Shown here in pieces: positions 50,928 through 59,959 of a stretch of DNA of 64,000 bases. Under the pieces are notes generated by a model, which ran no database searches, had not been told where the DNA came from, and was given only the letters and a program-made list of their open reading frames with translations. Origin of the DNA: Murinocardiopsis flavida. GTDB taxonomy: Bacteria; Actinomycetota; Actinomycetes; Streptosporangiales; Streptosporangiaceae. Position 1 is the stretch's first letter, and every line of letters begins with the position of its first letter. The DNA is taken from NCBI RefSeq assembly GCF_003014485.1, contig NZ_PYGA01000003.1, forward strand, positions 62,001 to 126,000, given 5' to 3'. The position numbers and the translations under genes are program-made.

Positions 50928-51269
50928 ATGTGGATCAAGGATTGGACCGTCAAGGCGGTCTGTAGGGAAACCGATCCGGACGCTCTGTTCGTCCAGGGAG
51001 CGGCGCAGAACCGCGCCAAGCTGATCTGCCGGGGCTGCCCGGTGCGCACCGAATGCCTCGCCGACGCACTCGACAACCGGATCGAGTTCGGTGTCTGGGG
51101 CGGTATGACCGAACGCGAACGGCGGGCCCTGCTGCGGCGCCGGCCCGATGTCGGGTCGTGGGCCGAACTGCTCGACACCGCACGCCGCGAGTACGAACGC
51201 TGCAACGACGGCGCCCCCGACACTGACGAGTTCATCGACGAGACCGGTACACCGCTGCTGGTCCGCTGA
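50928..51269 (+). CDS. WhiB-family iron-sulfur regulator (WhiB4-like by context)
   Basis: A 113-residue redox-sensing regulator. Four cysteines for the 4Fe-4S cluster are visible: one in KAVCRETDP, then CRGC and TEC in LICRGCPVRTECLADALDNR, followed by GVWGGMTERERRALLRRR, the WhiB signature turn and basic tail. ATG 50928 has GGGAG eight bases upstream. Position next to the PASTA-type PBP and the two ArsA-like ATPases is the same as for whiB4 in mycobacteria, so that name is likely but inferred from order. Confidence 0.93.
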   Translation: MWIKDWTVKAVCRETDPDALFVQGAAQNRAKLICRGCPVRTECLADALDNRIEFGVWGGMTERERRALLRRRPDVGSWAELLDTARREYERCNDGAPDTDEFIDETGTPLLVR

Positions 51270-51344
51270 GGCCGCGATTCCATCGCCGCATGCCGCCCCC
51301 GCGCGGCGTGCGGCCCCCCATCGCCGCACCGGACGGCGGTGCCG

Positions 51345-52508
51345 TCACCGTTCGGACCGCTCCGGGTCGGCGAGCGCGCGCCCGATCCGGCGCAGGCCGT
51401 CGAGGTCGTGGACGTCCTCGGGCTGGGCCGGCACCTCGGCGAGCGCGATCGCCGGATGCGCCGAGCAGAAGTGCGCCCGCAGCCGCAGCTCGCGTTCCTG
51501 GAGGTGGACGCGCTCGGCGTGCAGACGCAGGACCGCGGCAGCGAGCGGATGGTCGCCCGACGCGTCGAGCGACTCCGCCGCCGCTGTGCTGCGGGCCGCC
51601 GAGAGGTGCGGCACCTCACTGCGGTGGGTGCGGTTCAGCACCAGCCCGGCGACCGGCATCCGGTCGGCGTCGAGCCGTTCGACGAAGTACGACGCCTCGC
51701 GCAGCGCGTCGGACTCGGGCGCCGCGATCACCAGGAAGGCGGTCCCCGGCGCCTGGAGCAGGCGGTAGGTCTGCTCGGCGCGTTCCTGGAAGCCGCCGAA
51801 CACCGCGTCGAACGCCGTGACGAAGGTCTGCACGTCCGTGAGCAGCTGGGCGCCGACGACCTTCGCGATCACGCCGGTGACCATGCCGAATCCCGCGCCC
51901 AGTAGGCGGAACGCCCCGGTCTTCGCGGGTGCGCTGAGGATCTTGATGAGCCGGCCGTCGAGGAACCGGCCGAGGCGTTTCGGCGCGTCGAGGAAGTCCA
52001 GTGCGGAGCGGCTCGGCGGGGTGTCGACGATGATGAGGTCCCACTCGCCGGAGCGCCGGAGCTGGCCGAGCTTCTCCATGGCCATGTACTCCTGCGTGCC
52101 GGAGAAGCTGGACGACAGGGTCTGGTAGAAGGGGTTGGCGAGTATCTGCCGGGCCCGTTCGGGGTCGGCGTGCGCCTCGACGATCTCGTCGAAGGTGCGC
52201 TTCATGTCGAGCATCATGGCGTGCAGCGAGCCGCCGGACCCGTTGTCCGCGACCGGCACCGGCCGCGGGGTGTTGTCGAGCTCGGTCAGGCCCATCGACT
52301 GCGCGAGCCGCCGCGCCGGGTCGACCGTGATGACGACGGCGTCGCGGCCCCGCTCGGCCGCGCGCAGTCCCAGCGCCGCGGCCGTTGTGGTCTTGCCGAC
52401 CCCGCCCGACCCGCAGCACACGATGATGCGGGTGCCGCGGTCGTCGAGCAGCGCGTCGACGCGCAGCCGCGGCGCGCCGGGGCGGGCGGTTCCGGGTGCG
52501 GTGCTCAT
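51345..52508 (-). CDS. ArsA/Get3-like ATPase, second of pair
   Basis: A 387-residue deviant Walker A ATPase: CCGSGGVGKTTTAAALGLRA, VITVDPARRLAQSMGL and the switch segment LIIVDTPPSRSALDFLDAP. The C-terminal part is helical. It overlaps the upstream gene by four bases (ATGA) and the two proteins probably form a heterodimer like actinobacterial Rv3679/Rv3680, which is linked to glycerol and cell-envelope stress in mycobacteria. ATG 52508 chosen for the overlap. Confidence 0.92.
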   Translation of the reverse strand: MSTAPGTARPGAPRLRVDALLDDRGTRIIVCCGSGGVGKTTTAAALGLRAAERGRDAVVITVDPARRLAQSMGLTELDNTPRPVPVADNGSGGSLHAMMLDMKRTFDEIVEAHADPERARQILANPFYQTLSSSFSGTQEYMAMEKLGQLRRSGEWDLIIVDTPPSRSALDFLDAPKRLGRFLDGRLIKILSAPAKTGAFRLLGAGFGMVTGVIAKVVGAQLLTDVQTFVTAFDAVFGGFQERAEQTYRLLQAPGTAFLVIAAPESDALREASYFVERLDADRMPVAGLVLNRTHRSEVPHLSAARSTAAAESLDASGDHPLAAAVLRLHAERVHLQERELRLRAHFCSAHPAIALAEVPAQPEDVHDLDGLRRIGRALADPERSER

Positions 52509-53536
52509 GCGCCCCCTTGTTCGCGCAGCGCGGCCGCCAGTGTGTGCAGCGCCGCCAGGTCGATGCCTTCGCCGATGAAGGGCAGCAGGTAGGTCGGCCG
52601 GTCGGCGGCAGCGAGCCGCTCGCTCATGCCCGCCTCGACCCGCACCCGCCGCGCGTGGTCGACGACCTCGCCGCGCAGGTCGGCGGCTGCCGCCTCCGCG
52701 TCCTCGAACCCGGCGGCCTTCAGCCCCCCGGCGATCGCCGCCAGGTCGACGTCGCCCTCGGCGGCCGCCGAGAGCGCCTCGGCATACAGGACCGGGGGGC
52801 GCACCATGTTCACCAGCACCGCGCCGACTCCGAGGCCAACGGAGCCGATCTCGGCCACGCCGTCGAGGGTCTCCTGGACGGGCATCTCCTCCAGGACCGT
52901 CGCGAAGTGCACCGCGGTCTCGGGCGAGCGGATCACCTCCATGACCCGGTCGGCGTGGTTGCGGATCGGGCCGACGCGGGCGAGCCCGGCGACCTCGGCG
53001 TTGACGTTGAGGAACTGGGCGATGCGCCCGGTGGGCGGGGCGTCGAGCACCACGGCGTCGTAGACGTGCGGTGCGGACTCCGCCGGGTCGCGCGGGGCGC
53101 CCCGCCTGCGTTCGCGCCCCACTCGGCGGCGGACCGCCTCGGTGGCCTTGCCGGTGAGCAGGACGTCGCGGGCGCCCGGCGCGATGGTGGTGGCGAAGTC
53201 CACGACGCCGAACCGGGTGAGCGCCTGCCCCGCGCGCCGCATGCCGTAGAACAGCTCCAGGTAGTCCATCAGCGCGGCTTCGGCGTCGACGGCCAGCGCG
53301 TAGACGTCGCCGCCGTCGGGCGCGCCGGCGACCCGGCGCTCCTCGTAGGGCAGCGGCGGGCAGTCGAACAGCTGGGCGATGCCCTGGCGTCCTTCGACCT
53401 CGACCAGCAGGACCGTGCGGCCGCCCCCGGCCAGTGCCAGTGCCAGGGACGCCGCCAGGGTGGTCTTGCCCGTGCCCCCCTTGCCCGTGACGACGTGCAG
53501 GCGGACGCCGTCCCAATCGCTGTCGCGTGCGCTCAC
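52505..53536 (-). CDS. ArsA/Get3-like ATPase, first of pair
   Basis: A 343-residue ATPase: VVTGKGGTGKTTLAASLALA, VLLVEVEGRQGIAQLFDCPP and VVLDAPPTGRIAQFLNVNAE. GTG 53536 start. Divergent from the DUF4177/RidA/Nudix/lactamase run with 89 bases between starts. The pair is conserved in nearly all actinobacteria. No arsenic genes are near, so the arsenical pump name should not be transferred. Confidence 0.92.
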   Translation of the reverse strand: MSARDSDWDGVRLHVVTGKGGTGKTTLAASLALALAGGGRTVLLVEVEGRQGIAQLFDCPPLPYEERRVAGAPDGGDVYALAVDAEAALMDYLELFYGMRRAGQALTRFGVVDFATTIAPGARDVLLTGKATEAVRRRVGRERRRGAPRDPAESAPHVYDAVVLDAPPTGRIAQFLNVNAEVAGLARVGPIRNHADRVMEVIRSPETAVHFATVLEEMPVQETLDGVAEIGSVGLGVGAVLVNMVRPPVLYAEALSAAAEGDVDLAAIAGGLKAAGFEDAEAAAADLRGEVVDHARRVRVEAGMSERLAAADRPTYLLPFIGEGIDLAALHTLAAALREQGGA

Positions 53537-53625
53537 CTGAGGAATTCTATGGTCGGCCCCGCAGGCGCGGGTGGACCCGCCCCGACGGCGACACCGCGCG
53601 GCGCCGGGTGAGTAAGGTTGCGCCT

Positions 53626-53796
53626 ATGACGAAGTGGGAGTACGCGACCGTGCCGTTGTTGTCGCACGCGACGAAGCAGATTCTGGACAATTGGGGTCAG
53701 GACGGCTGGGAGCTGGTGTCGGTCATCCCCGGGCCCTCGGTTGACGGGGACCCCCGCAACCAGCAGCTCGTCGCCTACATGAAGCGGGAGAGGTAG
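53626..53796 (+). CDS. DUF4177 small protein
   Basis: A 56-residue protein, MTKWEYATVPLLSHATKQIL then DNWGQDGWELVSVIPG, the whole DUF4177 domain. It begins a co-directional run with the RidA-like gene two bases after its stop, suggesting translational coupling. Function unknown. Confidence 0.88.
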   Translation: MTKWEYATVPLLSHATKQILDNWGQDGWELVSVIPGPSVDGDPRNQQLVAYMKRER

Positions 53797-53798
53797 CA

Positions 53799-54260
53799 AT
53801 GGCAACGCCCGAGGAGCGCATCGCCGAACTCGGCTACGAGCTGCCCCCCGTGGCGGCCCCGGCCGGCGCCTACGTTCCGGCGGTCCCCAGTGGCGCCTAC
53901 GTGTACACGTCCGGCCAGGTCCCGCTGGTCGGCGGCAAGCTGGAGCACACCGGCAAGGTCGGCGCCGAGGTCAGCCTCGACACCGCGAAGGCGCAGGCCG
54001 CGATCTGCGTGCTGAACGCCCTCGCGGCGATCAAGGCCGAGGTGGGCGAGCTGTCGCGGGTGCGCCGCGTGGTCAAGGTGCTCGGGTTCGTCGCCAGCGA
54101 CCCCTCGTTCACCGGCCAGCCGCAGGTGGTCAACGGCGCGAGTGAGCTGCTCGGCGCCGTGTTCGGCGACGCCGGCGTGCACGCCCGCAGCGCGGTCGGC
54201 GTGGCCGTGCTGCCGCTGGACGCGCCGGTCGAGGTCGAGATGATCGTCGAACTCGCCTGA
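53799..54260 (+). CDS. RidA-family protein
   Basis: A 153-residue YjgF/Rid protein: YELPPVAAPAGAYVPAVPSG, VYTSGQVPLVGG, NGASELLGAVFGDAGVHARS and VAVLPLDAPVEVEMIVEL. The catalytic arginine of archetypal RidA enzymes lies in GVHARSAVGV as R. Family members deaminate reactive enamine/imine intermediates. ATG follows an AGGTAGC region, only two bases after the upstream stop. Confidence 0.9.
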   Translation: MATPEERIAELGYELPPVAAPAGAYVPAVPSGAYVYTSGQVPLVGGKLEHTGKVGAEVSLDTAKAQAAICVLNALAAIKAEVGELSRVRRVVKVLGFVASDPSFTGQPQVVNGASELLGAVFGDAGVHARSAVGVAVLPLDAPVEVEMIVELA

Positions 54261-54291
54261 CCGCGTCCCGCGCGCCCGGAGGAGGACGGCT

Positions 54292-55137
54292 GTGGCAACG
54301 AACATTCCGATGTCCGAGACGACCGCCTCATGGGTCCGCGATGTCCTCGACGGCCGGGCCGAGCCCGCGGTGCCGCGGCATGCCGCAACGGTCATGCTGG
54401 TGCGCCCCGCGGTGCCGGCCGGGCCCGGCGTCCAGGTCTACCTCCTGCGCCGGGTGCCGACCATGGAGTTCGCGCCCGGCGCGTTCGTGTTCCCCGGCGG
54501 CCGGGTCGACGACCGCGACGCCGATCACGCCGTGCGCTGGTCCGGCCCTGCCCCGGACTACTGGGCGCGCCGGTTCGCCGTGCCGGAGCCGCTGGCGCGC
54601 GCCCTGGTGTGCGCGGCGGTGCGCGAGACCTTCGAGGAGTCGGGCGTGCTGCTGGCGGGCCCCTCGGCGCACGAGGTGGTGGCCGATACCCGCGGCGCCG
54701 ATTGGGAGGCCGACCGCGCGGCCCTGATCGACCGCTCGCTGTCCTTCGCGGAGTTCCTCGACCGCCGCGGCCTGGTGCTGCGGACCGACCTGCTGCGGCC
54801 GTGGTCGCAGTGGATCACCCCGCTGGTCGAGCCGCGGCGGTACGACACCCGGTTCTTCGCCGCGGCCCTCCCCGAGGGCCAGCAGACCCGCGATGTCGGC
54901 GGCGAGGCCGACCGCGTCGCCTGGCTGCGCCCCGAGGACGCCGTCGCGGGGTGGGACCGTTCGGAGCTGCGCATGCTCCCGCCGACGGTGGCGACCCTGC
55001 GGGAATTGGCCGCATGCGGCTCGTTGGAGGGGGTCATGGCGGCCGAGCGTGAGATCATCCCCATTGAGCCCGAATTGCGCGTCAAGAATGGGCGCTACCG
55101 GCTGGTGGTCCCCGACGGCATCGACTATCCCTTGTAA
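54292..55137 (+). CDS. Nudix hydrolase (NUDT19-like)
   Basis: A 281-residue protein. The Nudix motif is split by a ~45-residue insertion: AFVFPGGRVDD, then LVCAAVRETFEESGVLLAG, as in the NUDT19 branch that acts on CoA or related substrates. GTG 54292 has GGAGGAGG upstream; ATG 54310 is an alternative. It lies in the conserved RidA-lactamase run. Confidence 0.88.
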   Translation: MATNIPMSETTASWVRDVLDGRAEPAVPRHAATVMLVRPAVPAGPGVQVYLLRRVPTMEFAPGAFVFPGGRVDDRDADHAVRWSGPAPDYWARRFAVPEPLARALVCAAVRETFEESGVLLAGPSAHEVVADTRGADWEADRAALIDRSLSFAEFLDRRGLVLRTDLLRPWSQWITPLVEPRRYDTRFFAAALPEGQQTRDVGGEADRVAWLRPEDAVAGWDRSELRMLPPTVATLRELAACGSLEGVMAAEREIIPIEPELRVKNGRYRLVVPDGIDYPL

Positions 55138-55184
55138 CGGGCCCGGTGACGGGTTCCCGCCGCGACATCGCTAAGCGAGGTTCG

Positions 55185-55997
55185 ATGAGGATCGACGGTT
55201 CCGGGACACTGCGCGCGAACTGCATCCTGTGCCCCAACCCCGGCCCGATGACGCTCGACGGCACCAACACCTGGATCCTCCGCGAGCCGGGTGCCCGATG
55301 GGTGGCCGTCGTCGACCCCGGCCCGCACGACGAACGCCACCTGGAGCGGGTGGCGCGCACGGTGCAGGAGCAGGGCGCCCAGGTCGCGGTCACCCTGCTC
55401 ACCCACCACCACTTCGACCACGCCGAAGGCGCGCGGTACTTCTCCGAACTCACCGGGTCCCCGGTGCGCGCCGTGCAGGCCGAGGTGCGGATCGGCGACG
55501 ACGGCCTGACCGACGGCGAGGTCATCGACGTCGACGGCCTGGAGATCCGGGTCCTCGCGGCGCCCGGGCACACCGCCGACTCCGTCGCCTTCCACCTGCC
55601 GGCCGACGACATCGTGCTCACGGGCGACACCGTGCTCGGCCGCGGCACGGCCGTCATCGCCGAGGACGGCGACCTCGCCGACTACCTCGACACCCTGAAC
55701 CGGCTGCGCGACCTGGTGGGCGTCGGCGACGTCCGCGCCCTGCTGCCGGGTCACGGGCCCATCTGCACCGAGCCGCTGTCGAAGGTCGACTCCTACATCG
55801 AGCACCGCGAGGAGCGGCTCGCGCAGATCACCGCCGCGGTGCGCGGCGGCGCCGCGACCCCGGGCGCCGTCGTCGACCAGGTGTACGCCGACGTCGATGC
55901 GGTGCTGCGCGGCGCGGCCGAGCTGTCGGTCCGCGCGCAGTTGCGCTACCTCGCCAAGCGCGGCGACGTCCCGTCGGAGTTCGGCGACGGCGGCTGA
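55185..55997 (+). CDS. Metallo-beta-lactamase-fold hydrolase (LACTB2-like)
   Basis: A 270-residue hydrolase with metal motif THHHFDHAEGARY, then AAPGHTADSVAFH and VLTGDTVLGRGT, ending with a C-terminal winged-helix-like domain (QLRYLAKRGDVP). LACTB2-type members are RNases, so RNA is one candidate substrate. ATG 55185 has GAGG five bases upstream. In mycobacteria this gene is directly next to crp; here a foreign-looking cassette follows. Confidence 0.9.
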   Translation: MRIDGSGTLRANCILCPNPGPMTLDGTNTWILREPGARWVAVVDPGPHDERHLERVARTVQEQGAQVAVTLLTHHHFDHAEGARYFSELTGSPVRAVQAEVRIGDDGLTDGEVIDVDGLEIRVLAAPGHTADSVAFHLPADDIVLTGDTVLGRGTAVIAEDGDLADYLDTLNRLRDLVGVGDVRALLPGHGPICTEPLSKVDSYIEHREERLAQITAAVRGGAATPGAVVDQVYADVDAVLRGAAELSVRAQLRYLAKRGDVPSEFGDGG

Positions 55998-56095
55998 CCG
56001 CGCCGCGGGAGCCCGGATCCCGCAGCACGGGGGCGGTATTCCCGCGGGGTGAGAACACCCTGTCGCGGTGCCGGGCCGGTCGGCACCATGGGCGC

Positions 56096-57475
56096 ATGGA
56101 CGCGAACCACGCCGACCTCGCTGTCGCCGGCCGGCTGCGTACGGCCTCCGGCGCCTACGAGAGGGGCGAACTCCTCATCAGCGGCGGGCGAATCGCCGGC
56201 CGCTCCGCCGACATCGGGCGGGTGCCCGCTGCGGCCCGCATGGACTTCGGCGCGGCGCTCGTCCTTCCCGGGCTCGTCGACGCGCACGTCCACTCGCTGT
56301 CGCACCCGGGCGAGGGCATCGCCGCGGCGACGGCGGCGGCCGCAGCGGGCGGCGTCACCACGATCGTGGAGATGCCGTTCGACGCCGACGGGCCCGTCAA
56401 CACCCCCGACCGGCTCCGGCGCAAGCGCGACCGCGCCGAGGAGGCGGCGCACGTCGACGTCGCCCTGCTCGCGACGCTCGCGCCCGGCGGCGGGTGGCGC
56501 GCCGCCGAGGAGCTGGCCGGCCTGGGGGCGTGCGGTTTCAAGGCGTCGCTGTTCGACACCGACCCGGTCCGGTTCCCGCGCATCGACGACGCGGAACTGC
56601 TGGAGGTCCTCGCCGCGGTCGCGGGGGCCGACCGGGTCCTGTGCGTCCACGCCGAGAACAACGAGATCGTGAAGTCCCTGATCGGGCGCGAGCGCGCAGC
56701 GGCGCCGGACGACCCGCGCGCGCACGGCCGCAGCAGGCCGCCGGTCAGCGAGACGCTCGGGGTGCTGACGGCCCTGGAGAGCGCCCTGGACCGCGGCGCG
56801 TCCCTGCACCTGTGCCACCTGAGCCTGCCGCGCTCGGTCGACCTGGTGCGCTACTACGCCGAGCAGGGGCTCGACGTCACCCTGGAGACCTGCCCGCACT
56901 ACCTCGCCTGCACCGAGGACGACATGGCCGCCCAGCGGGGCAGGTTGAAGATCAACCCGCCGCTGCGCGACGAGCGGGCCCGCGAAGGGCTGTGGCGGCG
57001 CCTGGAGGCCGGCGCGGTCGACATCATCGGCTCCGACCACGCGCCCTGGCCGGCCCGCTTCAAGGACCACGAGGACGTCTTCGCCAACCATTCGGGGGTG
57101 CCGGGGGTGGAGACCCTGCTGCCCATCGCCCTCTCGGGCGCGCTGGAGCGGGGCCCGGACGCGCTGAACGCGGCCGTGGACGCGCTGACCCGGGCGCCGG
57201 CGCACCGCTTCGGGCTGGCGCACCGCAAAGGCGCGCTGGAGGTCGGCCGCGACGCCGACATCGCCGTGTTCGACCCCGCGGCCGACACCGTCCTGCGCGC
57301 CGCGGCCATGCACTCCAACGCCGGGTGGACCCCCTACGAGGGGCGGCGGGTCCGCGGCCGGGTGGCGGCCACGCTCTCGCGCGGCGCGGTCGTATGGGAC
57401 GGCGACAAGCTAGCCGGGGCGAGGGGGCACGGACATGTCATCGAACCGCAGGGCGCCGGACGCCGCGCCGGATGA
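56096..57475 (+). CDS. Hydantoinase/dihydroorotase-like cyclic amidase
   Basis: A 459-residue amidohydrolase. Metal ligands: HVH in VDAHVHSLSHPG, the carbamylated Lys in GFKASLFDTD, His in CPHYLACTE and HLCHLSLP, Asp in IGSDHAPWP. It resembles allantoinase and hydantoinase. In this cassette it should open a hydantoin ring (hydantoin-5-propionate) to N-carbamoyl-glutamate; allantoin is the alternative. ATG 56096 has a weak ribosome site. It overlaps the following IclR gene by 41 bases. Confidence 0.87.
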   Translation: MDANHADLAVAGRLRTASGAYERGELLISGGRIAGRSADIGRVPAAARMDFGAALVLPGLVDAHVHSLSHPGEGIAAATAAAAAGGVTTIVEMPFDADGPVNTPDRLRRKRDRAEEAAHVDVALLATLAPGGGWRAAEELAGLGACGFKASLFDTDPVRFPRIDDAELLEVLAAVAGADRVLCVHAENNEIVKSLIGRERAAAPDDPRAHGRSRPPVSETLGVLTALESALDRGASLHLCHLSLPRSVDLVRYYAEQGLDVTLETCPHYLACTEDDMAAQRGRLKINPPLRDERAREGLWRRLEAGAVDIIGSDHAPWPARFKDHEDVFANHSGVPGVETLLPIALSGALERGPDALNAAVDALTRAPAHRFGLAHRKGALEVGRDADIAVFDPAADTVLRAAAMHSNAGWTPYEGRRVRGRVAATLSRGAVVWDGDKLAGARGHGHVIEPQGAGRRAG

Positions 57476-58280
57476 GCGGCGCCCGGCGCCGCCCGCCGGA
57501 CCGGGCCCCGGCGCCGCCCCGGCGAACGCGTCGCTGGTGCGCGGCCTGCGCATCCTCGACTGCGTGGCGGAGTTGGGCCGGGCGCGGGTCGACGATCTCG
57601 CCGCGCGCGTCGACCTCCCCCTGTCCACGGTGTACCGCTACGTGCGCCAACTGCGCGACATGGGCTACCTGTACGAGGTCGACGGCCACTACACGCTGGG
57701 CGTCGACTTCAGCGAGCGGCGCCGCGACACCGGCCACCTCGTGCGGCTGGCAGAGCCGGTCCTGCGCGGACTGCGCGACTCCACCGGCGAAGCGGTCGTG
57801 CTCACCGTCCGGGTGCGGACGGCGGCGCTGTGCCTCGACCGGCTGATGCCGCAGCGCCGCTACCTGCTGTCGTTCCAGCGCGGCACCGTCCGGCCGCTGT
57901 ACGCCGGGGCGAGCGTGCTGCCGCTGCTGGCGTTCGCGACGCCCGATGTCGTCGACGACGTATTGGCAGGCCCCATGCGGCGCATCACCGCGCGCACCCC
58001 CGACCGCGAGGCGCTCAAGCGCGAGGTGGCGCAGGTGCGCGAGCACGGGTTCGCGGTGAGCCGCGGCGAGGTCGACCCGGGGATGGTGGCGGTGGGCGTC
58101 CCGGTGTTCCGCGGGCGCGGCTGCATCTGCGCGGTGAGCGTCGTCGGCTCGGAGCACTCGATGGCGGAGGACCGGTTGGAGAACGCCGTGCGGGCCGCCC
58201 GCGAGGCGGGCGCCGCGCTGGGGGCGCGGCTGAACAGCGCCGACGGCGCGGTCGCGTGGACGGCGGGCGAGGAATGGTGA
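57435..58280 (+). CDS. IclR-family regulator of the cassette
   Basis: A 281-residue regulator. DNA-binding part SLVRGLRILDCVAELGRARV and STVYRYVRQLRDMGYLYE, then the GAF-like effector domain (AGASVLPLLAFATPDV, VGVPVFRGRGCICAVSVVG). It sits inside the operon, starting in the hydantoinase gene, so its level is tied to that of the enzymes. The inducer is probably an intermediate of the pathway. Confidence 0.92.
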   Translation: MSSNRRAPDAAPDERRPAPPAGPGPGAAPANASLVRGLRILDCVAELGRARVDDLAARVDLPLSTVYRYVRQLRDMGYLYEVDGHYTLGVDFSERRRDTGHLVRLAEPVLRGLRDSTGEAVVLTVRVRTAALCLDRLMPQRRYLLSFQRGTVRPLYAGASVLPLLAFATPDVVDDVLAGPMRRITARTPDREALKREVAQVREHGFAVSRGEVDPGMVAVGVPVFRGRGCICAVSVVGSEHSMAEDRLENAVRAAREAGAALGARLNSADGAVAWTAGEEW

Positions 58281-58291
58281 GGGGGAGCGGG

Positions 58292-59959
58292 ATGCGCGGC
58301 GTCCGGGCGCAGCGCGGCACGGTGCTGCGGTGCGCGCAGTGGCGGCAGGAGGCGCTGCTGCGCATGCTGGAGAACGTCCTCGAGGTCGGCCAGCGGCCCG
58401 AGGACCTGGTGGTCTACGCCGCTCTGGGCAAGGCCGCGCGCGACTGGCCGTCGTTCGACCGCATCACGGCAACACTGCGGACGCTGCGCGGCGACGAGAC
58501 CCTGATCCTGCAATCGGGGCGCCCCGTGGGGGTGGTGCGCACCTTCCCCGGCGCCCCGCGGGTCCTCAGCGCGGTGAACAACATGGTCGGGAGTTGGCAG
58601 ACCCCCGAGCGCTTCTACGCGATGGCCGACAAGGGCATGACCATGTGGGGCGGCCTCACCGCCGCGGCGTGGCAGTACATCGGGCGCCAGGGCGTCCTCC
58701 AGGGCACCTACGAACTGCTCCGCACCGCGGCGGAGCGGCACTTCGGCGGCGCTGTGGCGGGCCGCTGGCTGCTCACAGCGGGGCTCGGCGGCATGGGGTC
58801 GGCGCAGCCCCTCGCGGCGTCCATGCTGGGCCTGTCGAGCGTGACCGTCGAGGCCGACCCCGCCCGGCTCGCCGCCGCCGGTGCGGCGGGCGCGCTGGAC
58901 CTGGTGGTCGAGGACCTCGGCGCCGCACTGGCCGCCGTCGAGGCGGCCCGCCGCTCCGGCGCGGTCGCAGCGGTGGGCCTGCGCGGCAACGCCGCCGAGG
59001 TGTTCCCCGCGGTCGCCGCCCAGGCGGTGCGGCCGGACATCGTCACCGACCAGACGGCCGCGCACGACGCCCGCTACGGCTACCTGCCGCCCGGCATGGG
59101 CCTCGACCAGTGGGCGCTGCTGCGCGAGACCGCGCCGGAGGAGGTCGAGCGCGCCGCCCGCGCGGGCATGGCGGCGCAGGTCGGGGCGATGCTCGCGCTG
59201 GCGGGGTCCGGTGCCGTGGTGTTCGAGAACGGCAACAACCTGCGGGTGCAGGCGGAGCGGGCGGGCGCCGCCGACGCGTTCGACATCCCCGGGTTCATGG
59301 AGCGCTACCTGCGCCCGCTGTTCTGCCGGGGGATCGGCCCGTTCCGCTGGGTGGCGGTGAGCGGCGACCCCGCCGACCTCGCCGTCCTCGACAACCTCGC
59401 CGCGTCGCTGTTCCCCGAACGCCCCGAGGTGGCGGCCTGGATCGCGCTCGCCCGCGCCAACGTCCCCGTCCAAGGGCTCCCGGCGCGCAGCTGCTGGCTC
59501 GGCCACAACGAGCGCTCCCGCATGGCGGTCGCGGCGAACGACGCGGTGCGCGACGGCCGCCTGAGCGCACCCGTCCTGTTCACCCGCGACCACCTGGACG
59601 CCGCCGCGATGACGCACCCGCTGATCGGCACCGAGGGCATGCCCGACGGCTCCGACGGGGTCAGCGACTGGCCGCTCCTGGACGCGATGCTGATGTCGGC
59701 CACCGGCGCCGACCTGGTCGCGGTGCACGCCGGAGGCGGCGGCTACTCCGGCTTCATGCAGTCGGCCGGCGTCTCCATCGTCGCCGACGGCGGCGCCGAG
59801 TGCGCCGAACGGCTGCGGCGGGCCCTGGACGCCGACACCGGGCTCGGGATCCTCCGCTACGCCGAGGCCGGCTACGGCGACGCCGCGGCCGCCGTTCGCG
59901 GCGCCGCCGATGTGACCTGGACCAACGACCCCGCTACGAGGAGCGCTGACGATGCGTGA
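58292..59959 (+). CDS. Urocanase-family enzyme, likely S-methyl-thiourocanate hydratase
   Basis: A 555-residue NAD-dependent hydratase of the urocanase fold. Preserved motifs: AALGKAARDW, QGTYELL, NAD loop LTAGLGGMGSAQPLAASM (~162-179), VTDQTAAHD, YGYLPPGMGLDQW, FCRGIGPFRW with the active-site Cys at 345, and DGSDGVSDWPLLDAM. It is divergent from HutU, and no hutH, hutI or hutG is near. Its neighbours are a DUF917 desulfurase and hydantoin-opening enzymes, which fits hydration of S-methyl-thiourocanate. ATG 58292 has GGGGAG upstream; ATG 58274 is possible. Ordinary urocanase remains the alternative. Confidence 0.8.
   Translation: MRGVRAQRGTVLRCAQWRQEALLRMLENVLEVGQRPEDLVVYAALGKAARDWPSFDRITATLRTLRGDETLILQSGRPVGVVRTFPGAPRVLSAVNNMVGSWQTPERFYAMADKGMTMWGGLTAAAWQYIGRQGVLQGTYELLRTAAERHFGGAVAGRWLLTAGLGGMGSAQPLAASMLGLSSVTVEADPARLAAAGAAGALDLVVEDLGAALAAVEAARRSGAVAAVGLRGNAAEVFPAVAAQAVRPDIVTDQTAAHDARYGYLPPGMGLDQWALLRETAPEEVERAARAGMAAQVGAMLALAGSGAVVFENGNNLRVQAERAGAADAFDIPGFMERYLRPLFCRGIGPFRWVAVSGDPADLAVLDNLAASLFPERPEVAAWIALARANVPVQGLPARSCWLGHNERSRMAVAANDAVRDGRLSAPVLFTRDHLDAAAMTHPLIGTEGMPDGSDGVSDWPLLDAMLMSATGADLVAVHAGGGGYSGFMQSAGVSIVADGGAECAERLRRALDADTGLGILRYAEAGYGDAAAAVRGAADVTWTNDPATRSADDA

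Noticed and set aside
58292-59959. Plain histidine-pathway urocanase (hutU)
   Set aside because: No hutH, hutI, hutG or hutF nearby, and the neighbours are a DUF917 desulfurase, hydantoinase and carbamoylase. It is kept as the alternative.
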